NCBI RefSeq assembly: GCF_000429985.1
Contig: NZ_AUCX01000010.1
Location: 156,717 to 220,716 of the forward strand
Origin: Maridesulfovibrio bastinii DSM 16055
GTDB lineage: Bacteria > Desulfobacterota > Desulfovibrionia > Desulfovibrionales > Desulfovibrionaceae
Length of the DNA: 64,000 nt
Reading direction: 5' to 3'
Part shown: positions 16,453-25,696 of the stretch, piece after piece
Position numbering within the stretch: position 1 is the first letter of the stretch
How the letters are laid out: each line of letters opens with the position of its first letter
Made by a program: the position numbers and the translations under genes
The notes under the pieces: model-generated
What the model was told of the DNA's origin: nothing
The model's input: only the letters and a program-made list of their open reading frames with translations
Databases searched by the model: none

Positions 16453-18096
16453 ATGCCCTACAACAAAAACAACGACCGTTCCGGATCAAGGCCTCCTAGA
16501 AGGATGTCCCTTCTTCAGGAAATTCAGGAAATAGATTCCAAACTGCTTTCCATGCTTTCCCGCAGAAATCTGCTGATGGGTAAAGCCGCTTCAAAACGCA
16601 GACAGAAGGGCCTGCCACTGGCCGACCCGGAAATGGAACGTCGCCTTTTTGAAAAGTGGAATGAACTAAGCACAAGCCACAGCTTTGAAAGCAAATCATC
16701 CCGTAGAATTTTTGAACAAGTCAACAATCTGGCATACGCAGCGGTCGCCTCACCTGAAAGCCGCAAAAGCAACGCTTACATCCTTTCCCCGCCTCGTAAA
16801 ACAGTGAAAGTTGATGTCGACGGTCCCCGTTCGATTTTACAGACTAAATTTTATACGGCTCTTGCCGCAGCTTCAGGAGCCGAAGCTTCCATCAATAATA
16901 TTTTTATTAATGACACTCTTGTCCAGCTCATCAAAGCCTTCAATCAGGGCGGAGCTAAGCTTTCATGGCAGGATGAAACCATTGAGTCCAAAGCCGAAGG
17001 CTCTCTGGATTTTGAAGAAAAACTGATTTTTGCCGGAGAATCTCCGCTCAATCTTTATCTTGTCACTGCATTCGGACTCTCTGTTACCGGTAAATTTAAA
17101 ATTGCCGGCAGCGCCGAAATGAAATTCTTTGATACCAGACCAATGAACAATCTTGTCGCCGGTCTTGGAGCAAGAATTAATACACTCGACCTGCACAGCT
17201 ACGGCCTGCCCGCAAGACTTGAATGCGGCGGTCGCATGGCTTCAACTCTTACTATAGATGATAATACAGATCCTCTTTTTGCTGCGGCACTTACCCTCGC
17301 CGCATGGACATATCCTCAGGGTCTGACTCTGAAATTCGACAGTGAATGGAAAGGCAAATCTCAGCTCAGCTCTGCTGTAGAGGTTCTGAATACCTGTGGG
17401 GTAAACGCAACTCTTACCGATTCAGAAGTAAAAGTTCCGCACTGCGATTCAATCAATTTCCCCACAAGCCCTGAAATTGGTCTTGACCCTGAAATCTGCT
17501 CTGCAATTCTGGCTATTCCCGCTTTCTGTGAAGGTGAAGTCAGACTGAACGGTGTATGGCCTTCAAATACAGAAGCTCAGTCAATTCTCGATACCCTGAA
17601 AACTTCCGGCCTCAACATCACCGTTGATAACAATGCCATTACAGCTACAGCCGGTGAATTGGCAGAAGATCTTTACTTCGACTGTCTGGGTAAATCGGAA
17701 CTTTTCCCCATCGAACTTGCTTTAGCTGTAAATTCGGGAAAAGAAACCACAATATCCGCCCCTGAAGATAAAACCATATTCGAGCATGGAATCAATCTGC
17801 TCGAACACATGGGAATAAAATATCTTAATACTGAAAACGGACTTGCCATCAGACCGGGAAGACTCATCTGGGATTCCCCGTGGACTGCTCCAAGCCCCTT
17901 CTTTGGCATGGCTTTAGGCCTTCTGGCATGGATAAGACCCGGCATTGCTATTGACAATCCGGGTGAAATTTCATCCCATTGGCCCCGCTTCTGGAATCTT
18001 TACAACAGCTTGCCTGAAGTAACATCACTTATTCCGCCGAAAAGGGAGAAACAGGATGACCCCAAATCAAACAGAAAGCGTGTCAGAATCGACTGA
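16453..18096 (+). CDS. Chorismate mutase fused to a degenerate EPSP-synthase-like domain
   Basis: The N-terminal part (about residues 20-105) is an AroQ-type chorismate mutase with IQEIDSKLLSMLSRRNLLMG and DPEMERRLFEKW. The remaining 430 residues follow the two-lobed EPSP synthase (AroA) pattern: a GPRSILQTKFYTALAAASGA segment replaces the usual GSKS start, RPMNNLVAGLGARI is kept, and the late helix LDPEICSAILAIPAF matches the catalytic D region. However, the GNAGTA motif is changed to GESPLN, and the KESDR motif is missing (KTIFEHGINLL). The second domain therefore looks non-catalytic or altered in substrate. The start at 16453 is chosen for its AGGA site; 16504 is possible. Confidence 0.65.
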   Translation: MPYNKNNDRSGSRPPRRMSLLQEIQEIDSKLLSMLSRRNLLMGKAASKRRQKGLPLADPEMERRLFEKWNELSTSHSFESKSSRRIFEQVNNLAYAAVASPESRKSNAYILSPPRKTVKVDVDGPRSILQTKFYTALAAASGAEASINNIFINDTLVQLIKAFNQGGAKLSWQDETIESKAEGSLDFEEKLIFAGESPLNLYLVTAFGLSVTGKFKIAGSAEMKFFDTRPMNNLVAGLGARINTLDLHSYGLPARLECGGRMASTLTIDDNTDPLFAAALTLAAWTYPQGLTLKFDSEWKGKSQLSSAVEVLNTCGVNATLTDSEVKVPHCDSINFPTSPEIGLDPEICSAILAIPAFCEGEVRLNGVWPSNTEAQSILDTLKTSGLNITVDNNAITATAGELAEDLYFDCLGKSELFPIELALAVNSGKETTISAPEDKTIFEHGINLLEHMGIKYLNTENGLAIRPGRLIWDSPWTAPSPFFGMALGLLAWIRPGIAIDNPGEISSHWPRFWNLYNSLPEVTSLIPPKREKQDDPKSNRKRVRID

Positions 18097-18343
18097 GATA
18101 GACACTCTTGAAATTGAGATAAAAAAATTCAAGTCAGAGCTTGATAAATGCAAAGAGCAGATCAAGCTGCTTATGCAAAGTGAAAAGCCGTCTGAAGGGA
18201 TATTTTTCGCCAAGGAGATATTCGATAAACAGCAGGATAAACTTCGTCTGGAAGTTGAAGTCGAACTTCGCCAAAAGAAAATTAACCGCATCAAACTGGG
18301 AATTGCTGAGAGTCAGTCTCCCGGAAACGGCTTTCTCTTTTAA
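18056..18343 (+). CDS. Small coiled-coil protein of unknown function
   Basis: The 95-residue, highly charged protein overlaps the end of the preceding gene by 41 bases and has a GGGAGA ribosome site. Residues 15-85 are rich in E, K and L in heptad-like spacing and probably form an alpha-helical coiled coil. No membrane segment or known domain is visible. Its tight overlap suggests coexpression with the chorismate mutase fusion. Confidence 0.65.
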   Translation: MTPNQTESVSESTEIDTLEIEIKKFKSELDKCKEQIKLLMQSEKPSEGIFFAKEIFDKQQDKLRLEVEVELRQKKINRIKLGIAESQSPGNGFLF

Positions 18344-18391
18344 CCATCCCCTCTGCCTATGCGGCTGAGGATGATCCATTAAGGAGGCATC

Positions 18392-20305
18392 ATGGGTCAG
18401 AATATTACTGAAAAGATTATTTCCAAGCACCTTGTATCCGGAACAATGGAACCGGGAACTGAAATCGCACTGCGAATTGATCAGACCCTGACTCAGGATG
18501 CGACAGGAACAATGGCATATCTTCAGTTTGAAGCTATGGATATTCCAAAAGTCCAGACAGAGCTTTCTGTAAGTTACGTTGACCATAATACAATTCAGAT
18601 GGGTTTCCGCAACCCTGATGACCATCAGTATCTTAGGACCCTTGCCGCCCAGAAAGGAATCATATTCTCTCCTGTAGGCACAGGCATCTGTCACCAGCTG
18701 CATCTTGAGAACTTTGCCAGACCCGGTAAAACTCTGATCGGCTCAGACAGCCATACTCCTACTGCCGGTGGTATAGGATCTCTGGCAATGGGTGCCGGCG
18801 GACTTTCCGTTGCTCTGGCAATGGCTGGCCAGCCCTACTCCATTCCCATGCCCAAAGTTGTAAAAGTTGAACTGACTGGAAAACTTCAGGGATGGGCTTC
18901 AGCTAAAGATATCATCCTCAAACTTCTCGGCATGCTGACCGTTAAAGGCGGAGTCGGTAAAGTTTTTGAATATGCCGGTCCTGGAGTTGAGACTCTGACC
19001 GTACCTGAACGTGCAGTAATCACCAACATGGGTGCTGAGCTCGGTGCAACAACTTCCATTTTCCCCGGTGACGAGCAGGTCCGTAAATTCCTCAAGATCA
19101 TGGGGCGCGAAGAAGATTTCAGTGAACTGATTGCTGACAGTGACGCAACTTATGATGAAGTTATTTCAATCAACCTTGATGAGCTGGAACCACTTGTTGC
19201 ACAGCCGCACATGCCAGACAGAGTTGTTACCGTTAAATCTCTGGCCGGACTCAAAGTCAACCAGTGTGCAATCGGATCATGCACCAACTCTTCTTACGCT
19301 GACCTCAAAACAACTATCCAGATACTGAAAGGTAACCAGCTCCCCGCCGGAGTTGACCTTCTCATCTCCCCCGGTTCAAAGCAGGTGCTGAAAATGCTCG
19401 CAGCCGAAAGGCTTATTGAGCCTCTTATGGATTCCGGAGCCAGACTTCTGGAATGTACCTGCGGACCTTGTATCGGTATGGGCGGTTCACCGACCTCTGC
19501 CGGTGTAAGTGTCAGAACCTTCAACCGCAACTTTGAAGGCAGAAGCGGAACTCAGGACGCCAAGATTTATCTTGCCAGCCCTCAGACCGCAGCAAACCTT
19601 GCCCTTGCCGGTGAATTCACTGACCCTGCAACATGGGGCACTCCTCCTGAAAAAATTGATTTCCCTGCTGAAATTCCTCCCATCAGGCATCTTTTCATTT
19701 ACCCGCCTGAAGATGGTTCCTCAGTAGAGATCGTCCGCGGCCCGAACATTGTTCCTCTTGAAAAGTTCGCTGAACTTCCAGAGACAATAACTTCTACTGT
19801 AAGGCTGAAAGTCGGCGACAATATCACAACCGACCATATTCTGCCTGCCGGACCACAGATTACAGCTCTGCGTTCCAATATTCCGGCTATCAGTGAATAC
19901 ATATTCAGCCGCGTGGATGAAAACTTTGTCAGCAGAATGAAAGCTGCTGAATCAGGTATAATCCTCGGCGGAGAAAACTACGGACAGGGATCAAGCCGTG
20001 AGCACGCAGCACTCGGCCCCCGTCATTTAGGTGTCGTTGCGGTCATAACCAAGTCACTTGCCCGTATCCACAGGGCAAACCTTGTCAATTTCGGAATTCT
20101 CCCCCTTGTCCTTGTTGACAAGAGCGATTACGAAAGACTTGCTGAAGGCAGTGAACTTACTATTGATACCTCTACTATTACTCCTGGCGGAACATCCGAG
20201 ATTTCGGTTGCAGGTGGAGAATCATTCAAAGTAAGTAACGACCTTTCTAAAAATGAACTGGAAATAATCCGTGCCGGTGGACTTCTTAACTATGCCGGCA
20301 AATAA
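18392..20305 (+). CDS. Aconitate hydratase (Aquifex/Geobacter type)
   Basis: The enzyme interconverts citrate and isocitrate in the (mostly biosynthetic) citric acid pathway. The 637-residue length and domain order fit the short putative aconitase subfamily, separate from AcnA and AcnB. Cluster ligands appear as CAIGSCTNSSYADL near residue 291 and CTCGPCIGMGG near 354. The C-terminal swivel domain has GQGSSREHAALGPRHLG near 530. The start has AAGGAGG. The fold also covers 3-isopropylmalate and homoaconitate hydratases, but those are shorter or split. Confidence 0.92.
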   Translation: MGQNITEKIISKHLVSGTMEPGTEIALRIDQTLTQDATGTMAYLQFEAMDIPKVQTELSVSYVDHNTIQMGFRNPDDHQYLRTLAAQKGIIFSPVGTGICHQLHLENFARPGKTLIGSDSHTPTAGGIGSLAMGAGGLSVALAMAGQPYSIPMPKVVKVELTGKLQGWASAKDIILKLLGMLTVKGGVGKVFEYAGPGVETLTVPERAVITNMGAELGATTSIFPGDEQVRKFLKIMGREEDFSELIADSDATYDEVISINLDELEPLVAQPHMPDRVVTVKSLAGLKVNQCAIGSCTNSSYADLKTTIQILKGNQLPAGVDLLISPGSKQVLKMLAAERLIEPLMDSGARLLECTCGPCIGMGGSPTSAGVSVRTFNRNFEGRSGTQDAKIYLASPQTAANLALAGEFTDPATWGTPPEKIDFPAEIPPIRHLFIYPPEDGSSVEIVRGPNIVPLEKFAELPETITSTVRLKVGDNITTDHILPAGPQITALRSNIPAISEYIFSRVDENFVSRMKAAESGIILGGENYGQGSSREHAALGPRHLGVVAVITKSLARIHRANLVNFGILPLVLVDKSDYERLAEGSELTIDTSTITPGGTSEISVAGGESFKVSNDLSKNELEIIRAGGLLNYAGK

Positions 20306-20321
20306 TATTGATTAAAAATCA

Positions 20322-20355
20322 TTCCGCCCGGATTATTCCGGGCGGGAAGATTTTT
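20322..20355 (+). terminator. Terminator after the aconitase gene
   Basis: A GC-rich stem (CCGCCCGGA with TCCGGGCGG) and a 4-base loop are followed by a T-run (ATTTTTCT). It lies 17 bases after the stop codon. Confidence 0.8.
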
Positions 20356-20414
20356 CTACTGCCAACCCTTAAAATCGAGCGGCCGGTAGCCGCCAACCGG
20401 AGAACGGAGACGTC

Positions 20415-22316
20415 ATGCTGGACAAAATGCGCGATAGCGCCAACAGCTGGATTATCAAGGCCATATTCGCCATCATCATTATTGTATTCGTATTTGCTTT
20501 CGGAATGGGCCAGTTTAGCGGAAAAAACGACCCGGCAATTGCTTACGTTGATGATACTCCCATTTCCACACAGGAATTTATGAGAGTCTACAGACAGACT
20601 GCGGATTATTTTAAAAAACAAAATCCCAATCTGGATTCAGACTACTTTCAGTCTTCAGAATTTAAAAAAATGATTCTTGGAAGACTTGTTAATTCCTATG
20701 TTCTCCGTAATGAAGCCCAAAAACTAGGCATTACTTTTTCTAAAACAGAACTTTATTACTCCATCAGCAGTATCCCCTTTTTCCACGGAGCTGATAACCA
20801 GTTTGATAAGAACATCTACAACTCTTATCTCCGTGCGAACCATATGAGCGCTGCAACTTTCGAGCATGATCAGAAAATAAGCCATCTTGTCCAGAAACTG
20901 CAGACCTATGTAGCTCTTCCGGTTCGTCCGACAGAAGCCGAAGCTCGGGATATTTTCAACTGGGCAGCTTCACAGGTTAAAGCTGAATACATCGCTTTTC
21001 CTGCTGAAAACTACAGTGCCGGAATAAAAATTTCTGATAAACAGATTGAAGAATACTACAATAAAAATCAGGAAAAATTCAGAGTCCCTGAAACTGCAAG
21101 CATCAGCTATCTCGAATTCACGCCTAAAGAAATGGCAAAGTATGAAAAAGTAACTGATGAAGAGATCAAACAGTACTACGAAGCATACAAAGAGAACTAC
21201 AAGCAGGACGCTAAAGTTAAAGCCAGCCATATTCTGATCAGCGTTGATGAGAATGCGGATAAGGCTGAAGTAAAAAAAGCAAAAGCCAAAATTGAAAAAA
21301 TATATGCTCAGGCTAAAAAAGGTGCTGACTTTGCAAAGCTTGCCCAGAAATATTCTGAAGGACCGTCTTCTACCGTAGGCGGAGAGCTTGGATGGTTCGA
21401 CAAAAAATCCATGGTTAAACCTTTTGCCGACAAAGCTTTCAGTATGAAAGTCGGTGAAGTAAGTGAACCGGTTCGCACCCGTTTCGGTTTCCATATTATC
21501 AAGCTTGAAGATAAAAAAGAAGCCGGAACTCAGACTCTTGAAGACGTAAAAGGCAAAATTAAGGCTACAATATCTGAAGATAAAGCCGCCGGCTCTATCC
21601 ATGAAAAACTGGATAACGCAATCGACATGGCCGCCTCAGGAATGAAACTTGAAAAAATTGCTGACGAAATAGGCGTTGTTGTAAAGCAGGTCGAGAAGAC
21701 AACAGTTGATGCCCTTAAGCAGCAATTCGGTATGAAACCTGAAGCCGCAAAAACTGTTTTCAATCTCGCTATCAACACTGTAAGTGAAATCCCGGTAGCC
21801 ATTGATAACGGATACATAATCGTACAGAAAGATGTTGATACCCCATCGTTCATCAAACCTCTTAAAGATGTTAAAGACTCCATAGTCAACTATCTTGAAA
21901 AGGATCATGCCAAGGTCGCAGCTAAAACCGCTGCGGAAGAAGTCCTTAAAAAACTGATTGATCCCAAAACAGCAAAAGCTGAACAGGATGAAATTCAGGC
22001 TGACGTGAGAACCACAGAAGCTTTTGGACGTAACGGTTTTATCCCCGGACTGGGAATGAGCAAAAATCTTGTTGAAGATACCTTTAATGCAGCTGACAGC
22101 CACTGGCTCAACAAAGTGTACGAACTTCAGGATGGATATGTAATTGCCAGACTTGATGAACGTATTCCTCCCAAAGAAGGACAGTGGGAAAAACAGAAAG
22201 AAGTGATTATGAATTCACTCCAGCGCGAACAGGCTAACACTATACTTAATTCGTTTGTTACCGAACTTCGCAAAAAAGCTGATATAAAAATCACCAGACC
22301 TGATGTTTTAAAATAA
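20415..22316 (+). CDS. Membrane-anchored periplasmic folding chaperone / peptidyl-prolyl isomerase, PpiD/SurA type
   Basis: The 633-residue protein has a single N-terminal membrane anchor (about residues 13-32), then a SurA-like chaperone region. One parvulin (PPIC) domain spans about residues 265-355, with KASHILISVDENADK and GELGWFDKKSMVKPF. The C-terminal half is helical. This order is that of PpiD, which helps newly exported proteins fold near the Sec translocon. The start at 20415 has GGAG. The following terminator shows that it is its own unit or the last gene of the acn unit. Confidence 0.9.
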   Translation: MLDKMRDSANSWIIKAIFAIIIIVFVFAFGMGQFSGKNDPAIAYVDDTPISTQEFMRVYRQTADYFKKQNPNLDSDYFQSSEFKKMILGRLVNSYVLRNEAQKLGITFSKTELYYSISSIPFFHGADNQFDKNIYNSYLRANHMSAATFEHDQKISHLVQKLQTYVALPVRPTEAEARDIFNWAASQVKAEYIAFPAENYSAGIKISDKQIEEYYNKNQEKFRVPETASISYLEFTPKEMAKYEKVTDEEIKQYYEAYKENYKQDAKVKASHILISVDENADKAEVKKAKAKIEKIYAQAKKGADFAKLAQKYSEGPSSTVGGELGWFDKKSMVKPFADKAFSMKVGEVSEPVRTRFGFHIIKLEDKKEAGTQTLEDVKGKIKATISEDKAAGSIHEKLDNAIDMAASGMKLEKIADEIGVVVKQVEKTTVDALKQQFGMKPEAAKTVFNLAINTVSEIPVAIDNGYIIVQKDVDTPSFIKPLKDVKDSIVNYLEKDHAKVAAKTAAEEVLKKLIDPKTAKAEQDEIQADVRTTEAFGRNGFIPGLGMSKNLVEDTFNAADSHWLNKVYELQDGYVIARLDERIPPKEGQWEKQKEVIMNSLQREQANTILNSFVTELRKKADIKITRPDVLK

Positions 22317-22360
22317 ACACAGAGCTGACATTTAGCTGAGAACATAAAGACTTGATACCA

Positions 22361-22396
22361 AAGTCCCGTCTGTTAAAAACAGGCGGGACTTTTTTC
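22361..22396 (+). terminator. Terminator of the ppiD-like gene
   Basis: A 14-bp stem with one G-T pair (22361-22374 with 22378-22391) and a 3-base A loop is followed by a T-run. Confidence 0.92.
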
Positions 22397-22825
22397 TGAT
22401 AAAAGAATCAACCTGATTCTAGGTGTTTTTTTCGTAAGTATATCCTATCTTCTGACTTTATTGCGAAATTTTCGATTTAAGTTTAATGGTTAGGTTGTAT
22501 TATTTTCATAAAAATCAACTTTTATTTACTTGCAGGTCGCTTAAGATAAGCGTAACAGGTGAAAACCATTGTTCCCCGGATATAATAACAACCGGAGTTA
22601 AATTCACAGACACTGCATGACAGTTTAATTTTTCAACGCAGAGCACCTTTATTAATCAGCTTTTTTATTGCTCTTACTGTCAAAAAATCCTTAAAAAGAC
22701 TGATCTCGGTTTTAAACCGATTAACATCGGACGTCTGCGACAGCCTGAGAGCGGAGCTTAATCTACGACACGTTCCGCTGACGGCAGCTGTTTTTTGCAG
22801 TGAAAATCTTCAGAGGTTTTCTGTT
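22397..22825 (+). promoter_or_regulatory. argJ leader with two hairpins
   Basis: No gene is seen in this 430-base stretch. Near its end there is a hairpin-like palindrome TCGGTTTTAAACCGA at 22706-22720. A second stem pairs AGCGGA (22750-22755) with TCCGCT (22774-22779), extended by CAGC/GCTG, and is followed directly by six T (22791-22796). The second element resembles an intrinsic terminator 29 bases before argJ and could be an attenuator. Confidence 0.4.
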
Positions 22826-24010
22826 ATGATACCAGTACCTAAAGGCTACAAATTTTCAGCGGCTGCTGCCGGATTCAAGTACAAGGACAGAAATGATCTT
22901 GCACTTATCTGCAGTGATGTCCCCGCAACCGCGGCAGGTGTTTTCACCACAAACAGATTTCAGGCCGCACCAATCACGGTCTGCAAGGCCAATCTTGAAA
23001 AAGACCGTAAAACCCGTGCCTTGATGATCAACGCAGGACTGGCCAATGCCTGCACCGGCAATGAAGGAATTGAAGACTGCCGTCGCACCACAGAGATGGT
23101 TTCAAAAGCTATTGGTATTGAAAGTTGTGAAATCCTCCCGGCATCAACCGGGGTTATTGGAAACAGGTTCGATCTTTCAGTATGGGAAGCAGCTGTTCCC
23201 AAAATTGCGGAGGCTTTAGGCTCAACTGATGCCGTAAAGACCGCCAAAGCAATTATGACTACCGACACTTTCCCTAAACTTTCATGGAAGAAAGTTGACA
23301 CAGCTAACGGATCAATCCGGCTGCTGGGAATGTGCAAAGGGTCAGGAATGATTTGCCCTAAAATGGCTACCATGCTCGGCTTTGTCATCTGCGATGCCGA
23401 TGTCGACCCGGACTGGTGGCAGGAAACTCTGGCCCGCTGTATTCAAAAATCTTTCAACTGCGTCACCGTTGATGGTGACACCAGTACCAACGACTGCGTT
23501 CTGGCTCTTGCCAACGGAGCTTCCGGGGTAAAAGCTGATTCTGATACAGTAAAAGAGGCTCTGGAACAGGCCCTGCTTGATATCTGCCAGGCTCTTTCAT
23601 ACATGATTATTCAGGATGCCGAAGGCGGCACTAAAGTCATGTCTATTTCAGTAACCGGAGCCGAAAGCGATGAAGACGCTGAACTGGTTGCCAGAGCCGT
23701 AGGTAACTCACCTCTGGTCAAGACAGCTATTTTCGGCGAAGACCCGAACTGGGGCAGAATCGTTGCGGCAGCAGGAAGAAGTGAAGCAGATTTCGACCCG
23801 GATATGCTGACTCTGGCTTTCGGAGACATCATTGTTTTTGAAAAAGGCTGCCCTATTGAAGGTGACATCGACGCAGTTCTGGCTCCGCTTATGAAAAAGC
23901 AGGACATCGCTGTGAATATAAGCCTTGGAAACGGGACAGGAAAATCCTCACTTCTGGCCTCCGACTTCACGCATGACTATGTTTCAATTAATGCGGACTA
24001 CCGCAGTTAA
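22826..24010 (+). CDS. argJ: Bifunctional ornithine acetyltransferase / N-acetylglutamate synthase ArgJ
   Basis: ArgJ transfers the acetyl group from N-acetylornithine to glutamate and, in bifunctional forms, also makes N-acetylglutamate from acetyl-CoA, in arginine synthesis. The 394-residue precursor has the self-cleavage site in CPKMATMLGF; the Thr near residue 182 becomes the nucleophile of the beta chain. Other family patterns are MINAGLANACTG near residue 70 and GEDPNWGRIVAAAGRS near 305. The ribosome site is AGAGG. It is followed by its own terminator. Confidence 0.96.
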   Translation: MIPVPKGYKFSAAAAGFKYKDRNDLALICSDVPATAAGVFTTNRFQAAPITVCKANLEKDRKTRALMINAGLANACTGNEGIEDCRRTTEMVSKAIGIESCEILPASTGVIGNRFDLSVWEAAVPKIAEALGSTDAVKTAKAIMTTDTFPKLSWKKVDTANGSIRLLGMCKGSGMICPKMATMLGFVICDADVDPDWWQETLARCIQKSFNCVTVDGDTSTNDCVLALANGASGVKADSDTVKEALEQALLDICQALSYMIIQDAEGGTKVMSISVTGAESDEDAELVARAVGNSPLVKTAIFGEDPNWGRIVAAAGRSEADFDPDMLTLAFGDIIVFEKGCPIEGDIDAVLAPLMKKQDIAVNISLGNGTGKSSLLASDFTHDYVSINADYRS

Positions 24011-24028
24011 ATAGATATCTTACCAAGC

Positions 24029-24060
24029 CGGCCGCAGAATCTCTGCGGCCGTACTTTTTT
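24029..24060 (+). terminator. Terminator of argJ
   Basis: A perfect 10-bp stem (CGGCCGCAGA with TCTGCGGCCG) with a 3-base loop is followed by TACTTTTTT. The next gene starts only 6 bases after it. Confidence 0.93.
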
Positions 24061-24065
24061 CTGCT

Positions 24066-24680
24066 ATGAAAAGAATGAAAGACAGAGACAGAATGACCAG
24101 ACTGGCCGATTTTCTATTTGAAGTCGGCATGCTCAGAAAAACACCACGCAGCGGCTACCAGTTTCTCGGCAGCGGCTCTGAAAGTGTGGCCGACCATTCC
24201 TACCGGGTTGCCGTTTTAGGGTATGTGCTTGCAGATATGGCCGGAGCAGATATGGCTAGAACTGTCTTTATGTGTCTTTTCCATGATTTACATGAAGCCC
24301 GCACCGGGGATTTCAATTATGTAAATCAGATTTATAACAGCAGTGAGCGTGATGATGCACTGAAACACGCGCTGGAAGGGACCGGACTTGAGGACAAAAT
24401 CTTTCCCCATTGGGAAGAGCTTGAAGAATGTGAGACTCTGGAATCAAAGCTTGCTCAGGATGCAGACCAGATAGATTTCATCTTAAACCTCAAGGAAGAA
24501 CTTGATCTGGGCAACAAGTATGCCGGTAAATGGCTGGAAGCAGCAGTACAAAGAATCAGGACAGAAGAAGGCAAAAAACTTACCGAGACTATCTGCAAAA
24601 CGGACCATACAGACTGGTGGTTTCAGGGGCCTCCGCCTTCATGGTGGGCCAAAAGAAACGGTCTTGATAATGATGACTGA
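24066..24680 (+). CDS. HD-domain phosphohydrolase (YfbR/HDDC2-like)
   Basis: The 204-residue protein has the metal-binding HD pattern: VADHSYRVAVLG near residue 41, FHDLHEARTGD near 76 and the late Asp in QDADQIDFIL near 134. This matches 5'-deoxynucleotidase-type HD enzymes that dephosphorylate nucleoside monophosphates. The substrate is not known for this branch. The first ATG lies directly behind the argJ terminator; the second, four codons later, is also possible. The mla genes follow after 190 bases. Confidence 0.85.
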   Translation: MKRMKDRDRMTRLADFLFEVGMLRKTPRSGYQFLGSGSESVADHSYRVAVLGYVLADMAGADMARTVFMCLFHDLHEARTGDFNYVNQIYNSSERDDALKHALEGTGLEDKIFPHWEELEECETLESKLAQDADQIDFILNLKEELDLGNKYAGKWLEAAVQRIRTEEGKKLTETICKTDHTDWWFQGPPPSWWAKRNGLDNDD

Positions 24681-24873
24681 TTTTTGAGGGGCAACCAGTA
24701 TGCAGCGTAAAGCGTTAACTGTTTGCCTTAAAATATTTAAGTCGTGCCTATTTGTATTTTAGACCGGTTATTCAGCTTTTTGGTTCTTTTTTTTATGAAC
24801 CCTTTATGATAGGAGTATCCTTTGCTTCCTGTGGCATTGCCACCAACCCACTACTGTGAGTTAATTAAAATTT

Positions 24874-25686
24874 ATGGCTGAACAGATAGAAGAAAAGAAC
24901 TACTTAACACCGTTTACTCTGCTAGGCAGGGTTTCAATTAACATGGTCTCCGAAGCAGGAGCCATGTTCCTTTTCATGATTCATGGAATCGGTCATATTT
25001 TTTCCTCAGCAGGAATCTTTCAAAAATCCATACGCCAGCTCTATTTTATCGGAGTGCGTTCTTTTACGGTAATTACCCTTATCGGCTTATTCACCGGAAT
25101 GGTCATAGGGCTGCAAACCCATTACGCCCTTTCAAAATTTGGTTCAGAGGGTTTTCTGGGTGCGGCGGTTGCTCTTTCACTTGTCCGTGAACTCGGACCG
25201 GTTCTTACAGCTATAATGCTTACCGGAAGGGCCGGATCATCCATGACCGCTGAAATAGGCGTCATGCGCATCTCCGAACAAATCGACGCTCTGGAACTCA
25301 TGGATATTAATCCCATGAGCTATCTTGTAAGCCCCAAAATGCTGGCTTCCATCATATCTTTTCCAATCCTGACCGGGCTGTTCGACCTGATCGGCATAAT
25401 CGGAGGATATCTCTCCGGTATCGCCCTTCTTGGTGGAAATTCCGGGGTATATTTTTACCGGGTGCAAAGTTCGCTTTCATGGGAAGACCTTTCAGCAGGT
25501 TTCCTCAAATCTTTATTTTTCGCTTTAATCGTCTGCACCGTATGTTGTTTTCAGGGATATTTCACCCATTACCGCAAAGACGGTATGGGACCGGAAGGCG
25601 TCAGTCAGGCTACAACATCAGCGGTAGTTATGTCCTGCGTGATGGTTCTTGCAGCCGACTACATTCTTACCTCACTGCTCTTTTAG
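24874..25686 (+). CDS. mlaE: Phospholipid ABC transporter permease MlaE
   Basis: MlaE is the inner-membrane permease of the Mla pathway, which moves phospholipids between the outer and inner membranes. The 270-residue protein has five to six hydrophobic helices and the family segments GLFTGMVIGLQTHYAL and LVRELGPVLTAIMLTGRAGS. The sequence MRISEQIDALELMDINPMSY is the cytoplasmic coupling region. It starts a five-gene plus-strand set mlaE-F-D-C-A. Confidence 0.95.
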   Translation: MAEQIEEKNYLTPFTLLGRVSINMVSEAGAMFLFMIHGIGHIFSSAGIFQKSIRQLYFIGVRSFTVITLIGLFTGMVIGLQTHYALSKFGSEGFLGAAVALSLVRELGPVLTAIMLTGRAGSSMTAEIGVMRISEQIDALELMDINPMSYLVSPKMLASIISFPILTGLFDLIGIIGGYLSGIALLGGNSGVYFYRVQSSLSWEDLSAGFLKSLFFALIVCTVCCFQGYFTHYRKDGMGPEGVSQATTSAVVMSCVMVLAADYILTSLLF

Positions 25687-25696
25687 GAGAATCACC

